Shown: one piece after another, positions 17,562 through 24,006 of the stretch
Position numbering within the stretch: position 1 is the first letter of the stretch
Layout: each line of letters opens with the position of its first letter
Source: Larkinella knui
GTDB lineage: Bacteria > Bacteroidota > Bacteroidia > Cytophagales > Spirosomataceae
Assembly: GCF_003858645.1 (NCBI RefSeq)
Contig: NZ_RQJP01000001.1
Location: 1,364,001-1,428,000, forward strand
DNA: 64,000 bases
Direction of reading: 5' to 3'
Position numbers and translations under genes: made by a program
The notes under the pieces: generated by a model
Databases searched by the model: none
What the model was told of the DNA's origin: nothing
The model's input: only the letters and a program-made list of their open reading frames with translations

Positions 17562-18884
17562 CTAAAACGCATCCAGTTCAGTGAGTTTATCCGCCAACGA
17601 TTTTCCGCGAAGATCTTTGGCAATTATTTTTCCGGTAGGATCCAGCAACACCGTTACCGGAAGCCCGGTAATACCGTAGAATTGAGTGAGTTGGTCCGTA
17701 GAATCCGAAAAAATCTGGGGCCAGGTAAGGGCTTGTTTTTGCAGGAATGCCCGCGCCCGTTCGGGCGAATCTTCGGCAACCACCCCCAGAAAGGCAAAGC
17801 GGCTTGGGTCCAGTTTCTGATGGAGTTTTTTCAGTTCAGGCATGTCGGCAACGCAGCCTTTGCACCAGGTAGCCCAAAAATCGATGAACACGTATTTTCC
17901 TTTGTAATCGTCGAGTGAAAAAGGCGCGCCGGTGGTGAATTCTTTTGCTTTGAAAGGCAGAAAAGGGTGTCCGGTTTGGAGCAGAAATTCTTTAAAATCC
18001 GGATTGATGCGTTCCAGTTGTAAGACATTCGCTGCGAGATCAACGCCCTTGTTTTTATACGTCGTTCCATCCAGCGTAAGGTAATCACCCACTTCAACAA
18101 GCTCGTCGGCCTTTACTTTTTTCTGCCAGAACCAGGACGGCTTTTTTGCAATCTGGACGCTCTCAGTACTCAGCCGGTTAAAATTACCGGAGCTGACCGC
18201 AATTTCGTATTCCTGCGAACCTCGTTTCAAAACCGCCTTCATATACTGCGGAAAGTTATAGACGAAATTGCCCCTGAACCGTTTGATTACCAGTGGAATC
18301 TGCCCCGAAACAACATTGCCGTTCTGGTACTGCTGATACGTCACCGGCAAAGGGTTTTTATACGGAAAAGTCAAGTCGTTTTCGTCCATCGATTCGGGAT
18401 AAATGGCGGTTTCGTCGCTGAAATCGAGGTTGTTGTTCGTATCCACCAGTACCGCCCATTGACCCGCCTGCGGATCGAAGCCCTGAACGACGTAGATATA
18501 ACATTTGATGGGCTTTCTGGATAATTGGGCGTTCTCGCGCGGCCATTTAAAATACTCCTTTAAGCCCTCATACCAGACCGGATCCACGTTGCCCGCACAG
18601 AAATTCTGATAAATAAACTGCCGGGGGTTTAGATCAATTCTGCTTTTCAGGCGGTTTGTCCAGTTTTTAGGAATTCCGCTCACGGGCTGGCTGCTGTTTC
18701 CGAGGGTCGTGCCTTTGGGGTAGTCGTCGGATTCCGGGCTTAAAATGCTGAACCCCGGCAGAAAAGGCCCGTATCCTTCCTGAACCACCAGCGGAAGATC
18801 GAGCAAAATCGATTCCTTTTCCGGCTCCTGACACGAAAGGAACAGGCCGGTAAAGAGCAGCGCCACAAGAGACTTGGTTTGCAT
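17562..18884 (-). CDS. Lipoprotein with C-terminal TlpA/thioredoxin-like domain
   Basis: 440 residues. Signal peptide with lipobox (FTGLFLSC; Cys near residue 18) suggests an outer- or inner-membrane lipoprotein. The N-terminal ~280 residues are a Bacteroidetes-type extension that I do not recognise. Residues ~295-440 are a TlpA-like thioredoxin fold: KEFTGAPFSLDDYKGKYVFIDFWATWC, active-site CKGC (WCKGC, a CxxC), and the cis-proline TGLPVTVLLDP. Periplasmic thiol-disulfide reductases of this type reduce cytochrome c or other envelope proteins. It is convergent with the TonB receptor and shares a hairpin with it. Confidence 0.9.
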   Translation of the reverse strand: MQTKSLVALLFTGLFLSCQEPEKESILLDLPLVVQEGYGPFLPGFSILSPESDDYPKGTTLGNSSQPVSGIPKNWTNRLKSRIDLNPRQFIYQNFCAGNVDPVWYEGLKEYFKWPRENAQLSRKPIKCYIYVVQGFDPQAGQWAVLVDTNNNLDFSDETAIYPESMDENDLTFPYKNPLPVTYQQYQNGNVVSGQIPLVIKRFRGNFVYNFPQYMKAVLKRGSQEYEIAVSSGNFNRLSTESVQIAKKPSWFWQKKVKADELVEVGDYLTLDGTTYKNKGVDLAANVLQLERINPDFKEFLLQTGHPFLPFKAKEFTTGAPFSLDDYKGKYVFIDFWATWCKGCVADMPELKKLHQKLDPSRFAFLGVVAEDSPERARAFLQKQALTWPQIFSDSTDQLTQFYGITGLPVTVLLDPTGKIIAKDLRGKSLADKLTELDAF

Positions 18885-19052
18885 TGGACTACGATGGTCA
18901 AGTTTCAGGAAAACCGGTTTATTCGATCGCCCGCGTTACTTTCTGGTGAAAAATCGTCTCAAGTACGGAGACTTTACCAAACCACCGAAAAAGCGATTGG
19001 TCAGGTTAAAGTCCTAAAATAATCATTATTATTCCTAAAAAAAATTAAAAAA

Positions 19053-19460
19053 ATGAGTTTACCCGTTCAAGAATTAAGAGGCATTACCAGCCTGGTGGCC
19101 GAAGCGTTGAAAACCCAGGGATTGACCACTAGTGAAGCGTTGCTGGAAGCGACCAAAACCGCAGCGTTACGCAAACAACTGGCCGCGACGGTCGGTGTTG
19201 AAACGAGCGTCATTCTGGATCTGGCCAATCGCGCGGATCTGAACCGAATTGACGGCATTGGCGGGGTTTACAGCGATTTACTGGAAGAAGCCGGTGTTGA
19301 TACCGTCAAGGAACTGGCCCAGCGTAATCCGGAAAATCTGGTTGCCAAAATTACTGAAATTAACCAGACCCGCCAGCTGACCCAACGCCCGCCCACCCTG
19401 GATCAAATCACGGCTTTCATCAATCAGGCCAAAACATTACCGGCCGGACTGGAATATTGA
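19053..19460 (+). CDS. DUF4332 domain protein
   Basis: 135 residues, soluble, small and mostly helical. It carries the DUF4332 pattern: two helix-hairpin-helix-like units, the second reading ADLNRIDGIGGVYSDLLEEAGVDTVKELAQRNPENL, similar to the DNA-binding HhH repeats of DNA repair proteins and ribosomal proteins. The hairpin GIGGVYSDLL and the later AKITEINQ helix are typical. The function of the family is not established; nucleic-acid or protein contact through the HhH units is an inference. An A-rich stretch of about 30 bases directly before the ATG is a favourable initiation context in Bacteroidetes. Confidence 0.85.
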   Translation: MSLPVQELRGITSLVAEALKTQGLTTSEALLEATKTAALRKQLAATVGVETSVILDLANRADLNRIDGIGGVYSDLLEEAGVDTVKELAQRNPENLVAKITEINQTRQLTQRPPTLDQITAFINQAKTLPAGLEY

Positions 19461-19492
19461 TCCTGACGTGGGAAGATTTCTGAAATGAAAAA

Positions 19493-19567
19493 GGATCCGT
19501 GCGGGTCGCTAGACGCAAAAAAGGGAGCAACCCAACTCTTTTTACATCTGGCGATCCGCACGGATCC
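19493..19567. terminator. Long imperfect hairpin between DUF4332 and DUF2461 genes
   Basis: GGATCCGTGCGG (19493-19504) pairs exactly with CCGCACGGATCC (19556-19567). The pairing continues inward through GTCGCTAGACGC and its partner with G-T wobbles only, then an A-tract faces a T-tract. It lies between two convergent genes and should act as a two-way terminator. Unlike the other long hairpins in this window, its arms show no short tandem periodicity. Confidence 0.8.
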
Positions 19568-19584
19568 GGCCAATCCAAATGAAA

Positions 19585-20295
19585 TTACAAAGTGATCGAT
19601 TCGTCCTTTTCTTCGTAAAAGAGATAATTCAGGTAATCACAATACGGTTTGATCAACCGGCATCCGCGGACCACTTCTTCGACAAAATCCGGTTTGAGCA
19701 CCTCCTGATCCGAATACCGGTGCAGAAAAAATAACTCTTTGCGACGCAACAAGCCAATTTCAGGATGGTCGGCCGAATAGCCTTTCGGTGACGTTTTCAT
19801 GCTTTCACCCGAGATTTCGGGAAAATACGCCTTGAAATCAGGCGCTTCGATGAGGTCTTTCAGTTCATCGACATTGTAGTCAATTTCCTGCCGGAACTTC
19901 GCCAGTTGCGTCGGCGTCGGTTGCCACATGCCCGCGCCCAGAAACGTTTCTCCGCCCGGCTGCAGGTGAAAATAATAGTCGATCCGCCCCGAATGACGAC
20001 CACCCGGACCAACGGCGGCCGCCAGATTTTTCTTGTACGGCGCCTTGTCTTTGGAAAACCGGATATCGCGGTTAATCCGGAAGATGCAATCCTTCACGGC
20101 GGTATTGGGTAGCGGCTGAAAGGTTTCGATTCCCTGAAGCAGTCGGCTCACAAAGCTTTCAAACTCGGATTTGGCCGCATCATATCGAGCCCGGTTTGCC
20201 TGAAACCACTCGCGGTTGTTGTTTTGAACCAGATCCCGCAGAAAGTCAAGCGTTTGAACGGTGAGCTGAGAATTAGGTGCTTTTTTCATCTTCAT
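19585..20295 (-). CDS. DUF2461 (TIGR02453) family protein
   Basis: 236 residues, soluble. The typical opening for the family is LDFLRDLVQNNNREWFQANRARYDAAKSEFESF, then IFRINRDIRFSKDKAPYKKNLAAAVGPGGR and the YYFHLQPGGETFLGAGMW block, and a C-terminal KELFFLHRYSDQEV. The family is widespread in Bacteroidetes and has no confirmed biochemical role. The start is set at 20295; a second Met two codons later is equally possible. Divergent from trpS, with the octamer hairpin between them. Confidence 0.85.
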   Translation of the reverse strand: MKMKKAPNSQLTVQTLDFLRDLVQNNNREWFQANRARYDAAKSEFESFVSRLLQGIETFQPLPNTAVKDCIFRINRDIRFSKDKAPYKKNLAAAVGPGGRHSGRIDYYFHLQPGGETFLGAGMWQPTPTQLAKFRQEIDYNVDELKDLIEAPDFKAYFPEISGESMKTSPKGYSADHPEIGLLRRKELFFLHRYSDQEVLKPDFVEEVVRGCRLIKPYCDYLNYLFYEEKDESITL

Positions 20296-20350
20296 ACAGT
20301 TCCAAAGCTAACCAGAAATAGCGAAGTTTGCACGAAGATCAATTGTGAAA

Positions 20351-20429
20351 GAGCGATTGAGTGATTGAGTGAATAGCTTCGCAGAAAGCAAGTTCCGGCG
20401 AAGTTAATCCCTCAATCACTCAATCGCTC
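20351..20429. repeat. 19-bp perfect inverted repeat of octamers upstream of trpS
   Basis: Arms 20351-20369 and 20411-20429 pair 19 of 19, and an inner stem (AGCTTCGC with GCGAAGTT) extends it. Each arm is built from the eight-base word GTGATTGA in degenerate tandem. The right arm ends 12 bases before the trpS ATG, so in the transcript it would occupy the ribosome-loading region. It may act on trpS expression, but no tryptophan-related leader peptide or T-box is visible. Confidence 0.85.
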
Positions 20430-20441
20430 AATATAAAAAAC

Positions 20442-21416
20442 ATGTCTCGCATTCTCACCGGTATTCAAAGCAGCGGCCGTCCGCATTTGGGTAATATTCT
20501 GGGCGCGATCAAACCCGCCATTCAACTTTCTGCGCAACCCGGCAATGAATCCTTTTTTTTCATTGCCGATCTGCATTCCTTAACGTCCATCAAAGACGGT
20601 GCGCTGCGCCGGGAGTATATCCGGGCCGTGGCGGCTGCGTGGCTGGCGTTCGGACTGGATACGACCCGAAATACGTTCTGGCGGCAATCGCACGTTCCCG
20701 AGCACACCGAACTGGCCTGGTATCTGAACTGCTTCACGCCGTTTCCCATGTTGTCCAATGCGCATTCGTTCAAGGATAAATCCGAACGACTGGCGGATGT
20801 CAACGCCGGTTTGTTTACGTATCCGTGTCTGATGGCGGCCGATATTCTGCTGTATGATGCCCATCTGGTGCCGGTCGGGAAAGATCAGAAACAACACGTT
20901 GAAATGACGCGCGATATGGCGAGTGCGGTCAATCATCAGGTGGGTGAGGATATTTTTGTGTTGCCCGAATCACGCATCGACGAGCGGATTATGACCATTC
21001 CGGGCATCGATGGCCAGAAAATGAGCAAGTCGTATAACAATTACATCGATATCTTTCTGCCCGCCAACGAATTGTACAAGGTCATTAAAAAAATCGTTTC
21101 GGACTCCACACCCCTCGAAGCACCCAAGAACCCGGCGACGGATATTACTTTTCAGCTGTATGCCCTGCTGGCGGATGAAACGCAGGTAGAAACCATGCGC
21201 CAGAATTATCTGAATGGTGGTTATGGCTACGGTCACGCCAAAAAAGAGCTGTACGAACTGATCATCAGCCAGTTTGCGGAGGCTCGCGAAAAATTCAATT
21301 ACTTCATGGACAACGAAACCGCGCTGGAATCTGAACTGCGCCACGGGGAAGAAAAAGCCCGTGCCGTTGCCTCCGTAACGATGGAACGGGTCCGCCGGAA
21401 ATTAGGCTATACGTAA
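20442..21416 (+). CDS. trpS: Tryptophanyl-tRNA synthetase
   Basis: 324 residues, class I synthetase. The HIGH-type motif is in SGRPHLGNILG near residue 11. KMSKSYNNYIDIF is near residue 190, and the ADLHSLTS and PVGKDQKQHVEMTRD stretches that bind adenylate and Trp are intact. Length is normal for the bacterial enzyme. It charges tRNA-Trp with ATP in the cytoplasm. It is bracketed by two octamer hairpins (20351-20429 and 21419-21502) that share a word, which is notable. Identification is secure. Confidence 0.96.
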   Translation: MSRILTGIQSSGRPHLGNILGAIKPAIQLSAQPGNESFFFIADLHSLTSIKDGALRREYIRAVAAAWLAFGLDTTRNTFWRQSHVPEHTELAWYLNCFTPFPMLSNAHSFKDKSERLADVNAGLFTYPCLMAADILLYDAHLVPVGKDQKQHVEMTRDMASAVNHQVGEDIFVLPESRIDERIMTIPGIDGQKMSKSYNNYIDIFLPANELYKVIKKIVSDSTPLEAPKNPATDITFQLYALLADETQVETMRQNYLNGGYGYGHAKKELYELIISQFAEAREKFNYFMDNETALESELRHGEEKARAVASVTMERVRRKLGYT

Positions 21417-21418
21417 CG

Positions 21419-21502
21419 GCGATTGAGTGAATGCGTGATTGAGTGAAAAGTATGCCGGATTCTTAACATACTTTTCACTCAATCACGCATTCACTCAATC
21501 GC
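21419..21502. repeat. 36-bp perfect inverted repeat of octamers downstream of trpS
   Basis: Arms 21419-21454 and 21467-21502 are exact reverse complements (36 of 36) around a 12-base loop. Each arm reads as degenerate octamers: GCGATTGA, GTGAATGC, GTGATTGA, GTGAAAAG. It begins 3 bases after the trpS stop and ends 4 bases before the TTG taken as the PAP2 start. It probably ends or stabilises the trpS transcript and separates it from the PAP2 gene. The same word is used in the hairpin on the other side of trpS. Confidence 0.9.
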
Positions 21503-21505
21503 GCA

Positions 21506-22084
21506 TTGATTTTGGAAACACTCAACCAACTCGATACCGACCTGTTCCTGTGGCTCAACGGGTTGTATGCCCCGTGGCTCGATGCGATTATGGTGGGAGC
21601 CACGAAGCGAAATACGTGGATTCCGTTTTATGCCGTGCTGGTCGGGTGGTTGATTTTTCACTACCGGAAACAGGCGCTGGGTCTGGTGTTGACGCTGATC
21701 GTGGCCGTGGTTTTGAGTGATCAGATGGCGTCGACCGTCCTGAAACCGCTGACACTCCGGTTGCGGCCCTGCCACGAACCCGCCTTGCAAAAACTCATTC
21801 ATCCGGTCCTGGAATGCGGAGGAACCTACGGGTTTGCATCGTCCCATGCTGCCAACACCTTTGCATTGGCGATGGCCTTGTGGTTGCTGATCGGCAAGCG
21901 GTTTGGCTGGGTACGGTGGGTGTTTCTGTGGGCGGTATTGGTATCCTATAGCCGGATTTACGTGGGAGCGCATTATCCGCTGGATGTGCTGGCGGGCGCA
22001 GGAGTCGGGGTTCTGATGGCAACCGGATGCGTCGTGGTGTACCACAAATGGCAGGCAAAAAACAGAATCGGGGTGAGTCGGTAA
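21506..22084 (+). CDS. PAP2-family membrane phosphatase
   Basis: 192 residues with about five or six membrane spans. The three PAP2 motifs are visible: KPLTLRLRPC, then SSHAANTFALA, then SRIYVGAHYPLDVLAG. The histidines of motifs 2 and 3 form the phospho-enzyme site facing the periplasm. Members dephosphorylate lipid phosphates such as undecaprenyl diphosphate, phosphatidate or PGP; which one cannot be decided here. There is no ATG near the N terminus; TTG at 21506 or 21512 must be used. The hairpin ends only 4 bases before 21506, so the later TTG is slightly more likely. Confidence 0.88.
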   Translation: MILETLNQLDTDLFLWLNGLYAPWLDAIMVGATKRNTWIPFYAVLVGWLIFHYRKQALGLVLTLIVAVVLSDQMASTVLKPLTLRLRPCHEPALQKLIHPVLECGGTYGFASSHAANTFALAMALWLLIGKRFGWVRWVFLWAVLVSYSRIYVGAHYPLDVLAGAGVGVLMATGCVVVYHKWQAKNRIGVSR

Positions 22085-22177
22085 TCTGTTTGTCCAAATT
22101 GGTCCGGTAATAGTCTTATACTCACGATTATATAAGAAAACTTTAGCCCACACTTCCCAATCATCCAACAATATTCG

Positions 22178-22185
22178 TATTTTTG
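22178..22185 (+). promoter_or_regulatory. -7 promoter box of prs
   Basis: TATTTTTG matches TAnnTTTG and lies 31 bases before the prs ATG at 22216, a suitable distance. The -33 region shows no clear TTTG. Confidence 0.45.
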
Positions 22186-22215
22186 CGGACATTTTCGGCA
22201 CTGATTCAGCACTGA

Positions 22216-23157
22216 ATGGCATCCCTCAACACGGTTAAAATTTTTTCAGGTAGTCAATCGACGTATCTGGCAGAGAAAATTGCCCATCAATACGGCAAAG
22301 ATCTGGGCGGCTACACCCTTCGTAAATTCAGCGACGGAGAGTTGTCTCCGAGTTATGAAGAGTCGGTTCGGGGGTGTGACGTTTTTCTGATTCACTCCAC
22401 CAATCCGCCCGCCGACAACCTGATGGAGTTGTTGCTGATGGTCGACGCAGCCCGTCGGGCATCCGCCCACTACGTGACGGTCGTTATTCCGTATTTCGGT
22501 TATGCCCGGCAGGACCGGAAAGACAAACCGCGGGTGGCCATTGCCGCCAAACTGGTGGCGAATATGCTGGCAGCTGCGGGTGCCGACCGTCTGATGACGA
22601 TTGACCTGCACGCCGGTCAGATTCAGGGATTTTTCGATTTTCCGGTTGATCACCTCGAAGGAACATCGGTTTTTGTTCCCTACATCCGGAGTTTGAATCT
22701 GGACAATCTCCTCATCGCATCGCCGGATGTGGGCGGAGCGGCCCGGGCCCGCACGTTTGCGAAGCATTTCAACGCTGACATTGTGCTCTGCGACAAACAC
22801 CGCAAACGGGCCAACGAAATTGCGTCGATGCAGGTGATCGGAGACGTGGAAGGTGCCAATGTCGTGCTGGTCGACGATTTGATCGATACGGGCGGGACGT
22901 TATGCAAAGCGGCCGAAATTATCCTGGAAAAAGGAGCGAAGTCGGTTCGGGCCATTTGTACCCACGCGGTGATGTCGGGGAAGGCGCACGATAATATTTC
23001 GAATTCGGTGCTGGAAGAGCTGGTGGTGTCAGACACCTTGCCGATGCGCCAGTTGAGTCCAAAAGTAAAAGTGCTGACGGTGGCGGATTTATTTGCCAAA
23101 GCCATCGGCCGCATTCGGGATCATGAATCTATTAGTTCATTGTTTATAAATTATTGA
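22216..23157 (+). CDS. prs: Ribose-phosphate pyrophosphokinase (PRPP synthase)
   Basis: 313 residues, class I PRPP synthase. Key motifs in order: KIFSGSQSTYLAEKIA at the N terminus; RQDRKDKPRVAIAAKL (flexible loop region); the metal and ribose-5-phosphate region DLHAGQIQGFFDFPVD; and the PRPP-binding VLVDDLIDTGGTL. It makes PRPP from ribose 5-phosphate and ATP for nucleotide, His and Trp synthesis. Length and motifs are normal. It precedes rplY by 113 bases, a gap that contains a purine-rich heptamer repeat. Identification is secure. Confidence 0.96.
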   Translation: MASLNTVKIFSGSQSTYLAEKIAHQYGKDLGGYTLRKFSDGELSPSYEESVRGCDVFLIHSTNPPADNLMELLLMVDAARRASAHYVTVVIPYFGYARQDRKDKPRVAIAAKLVANMLAAAGADRLMTIDLHAGQIQGFFDFPVDHLEGTSVFVPYIRSLNLDNLLIASPDVGGAARARTFAKHFNADIVLCDKHRKRANEIASMQVIGDVEGANVVLVDDLIDTGGTLCKAAEIILEKGAKSVRAICTHAVMSGKAHDNISNSVLEELVVSDTLPMRQLSPKVKVLTVADLFAKAIGRIRDHESISSLFINY

Positions 23158-23260
23158 AAGAGAGAAAAGAGGATAGACAATAGAGTAAAGACAAAAAGCA
23201 ACATGCAAATTGTCGGTTCTTTAGTGTTTCGGTCTTTCGTCTCTTGTCTAACATCTAAAA
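23157..23260. repeat. Inverted array of AGAnnAG-type heptamers between prs and rplY
   Basis: From the prs stop the plus strand reads as degenerate seven-base words: AGAAAAG, AGGATAG, ACAATAG, AGTAAAG, then ACAAAAAG. From the other side the complement of 23217-23260 reads AGACAAG, AGACGAA, AGACCGA, AACACTA, AAGAACC. The two halves pair imperfectly (ATAGACAATAGAG against TTAGACAAGAGAC). It has the same architecture as the more perfect elements in this window but is decayed or less constrained. Confidence 0.6.
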
Positions 23261-23270
23261 TCGAATTAAA

Positions 23271-23834
23271 ATGAAACAACACGAGATTGTAGGGTATAAC
23301 AGAGCGAATCTCGGTAAGACAGAGTCGAAGGCTCTTCGTATCGAAGGAAATGTACCCTGTGTATTGTACGGAGGTAAAACGCAGGTGCATTTTTATTCAC
23401 CAGCTATCCTGTTCCGGAAATTGCTGACGACGCCAGAAGCCTACGAAGTGACTCTGAACATTGAAGGTGACGAATACAAGGCAATTTTACAGGACGCCCA
23501 GTTCCATCCGGTCAACGACCAGATTCTGCACTGTGATTTTCTGGAAATTGTGGATGGTGTCGATATTAAAGTGGAGGTGCCCATCCGGTTTACCGGTGTT
23601 GCCCCCGGCGTTCAAAAGGGTGGTAAACTGATCCAGAAGCTTCGTAAACTGAAACTTCGCGGTGCGGCTGAACGCATTCCTGATTACGTCGATGTGAACA
23701 TCGCGGACCTGGATTTGGGTAAAACCGTCAAAGTAAGTGCCGTCCAGCTCGAAGGTGTCGAAATTCTCGATGGCCCGATGCTGCCGATTGCCACGATTGA
23801 AATTCCGCGTTCTATGCGGGGAAAAGCCGCTTAA
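23271..23834 (+). CDS. rplY: Ribosomal protein bL25, Ctc form
   Basis: 187 residues. The N-terminal 5S-rRNA-binding L25 domain (EIVGYNRANLGKTESKALRIEGNVPCVLYGG) is followed by the TL5/Ctc-type C-terminal beta domain (VEVPIRFTGVAPGVQKGG, IPDYVDVNIADLDLGKTVKVS). The long form is usual outside the gamma-proteobacteria. It binds 5S rRNA in the large subunit. Prs-rplY adjacency is common in Bacteroidetes and also in Firmicutes (prs-ctc). A strong terminator follows at 23865. Confidence 0.95.
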   Translation: MKQHEIVGYNRANLGKTESKALRIEGNVPCVLYGGKTQVHFYSPAILFRKLLTTPEAYEVTLNIEGDEYKAILQDAQFHPVNDQILHCDFLEIVDGVDIKVEVPIRFTGVAPGVQKGGKLIQKLRKLKLRGAAERIPDYVDVNIADLDLGKTVKVSAVQLEGVEILDGPMLPIATIEIPRSMRGKAA

Positions 23835-23864
23835 CACCGGTTTCGTTGCTAATAGATTAAATGG

Positions 23865-23896
23865 AAAAGCCAGCTCGTTAGGGCTGGCTTTTTTTA
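23865..23896 (+). terminator. Rho-independent terminator of rplY
   Basis: 10-bp perfect stem AAAAGCCAGC / GCTGGCTTTT, 8-base loop, then a run of T. It lies 30 bases after the rplY stop. Confidence 0.9.
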
Positions 23897-24005
23897 GTTT
23901 ACGGTTTACGGTATTCGGTATTCAGTTTAGGGTGGCTAATACAGGCTCAAACACGACGAAAGAACGCGTCAGCCACCGTAAACCGAATACCGTAAACCGT
24001 AAACT
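23896..24005. repeat. Inverted array of TTTACGG heptamers between rplY and hppA
   Basis: A 24-bp perfect pairing, 23896-23919 with 23982-24005, plus a second short pairing near the centre (GGTGGCT with AGCCACC). The left arm is five tandem heptamers (TTTACGG, TTTACGG, TATTCGG, TATTCAG, TTTAGGG). The complement of the right arm is four (TTTACGG, TTTACGG, TATTCGG, TTTACGG). It lies between two convergent genes, 2 bases from the pyrophosphatase stop. The rplY terminator stands just before it, so termination alone does not explain it. Confidence 0.9.
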
Positions 24006-24006
24006 T

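Noticed and set aside
20351-21502. CRISPR-like array or T-box around trpS
   Set aside because: The repeated octamers are degenerate and inverted with no spacers, and no T-box core or tRNA-pairing specifier structure is visible in the short upstream gap.
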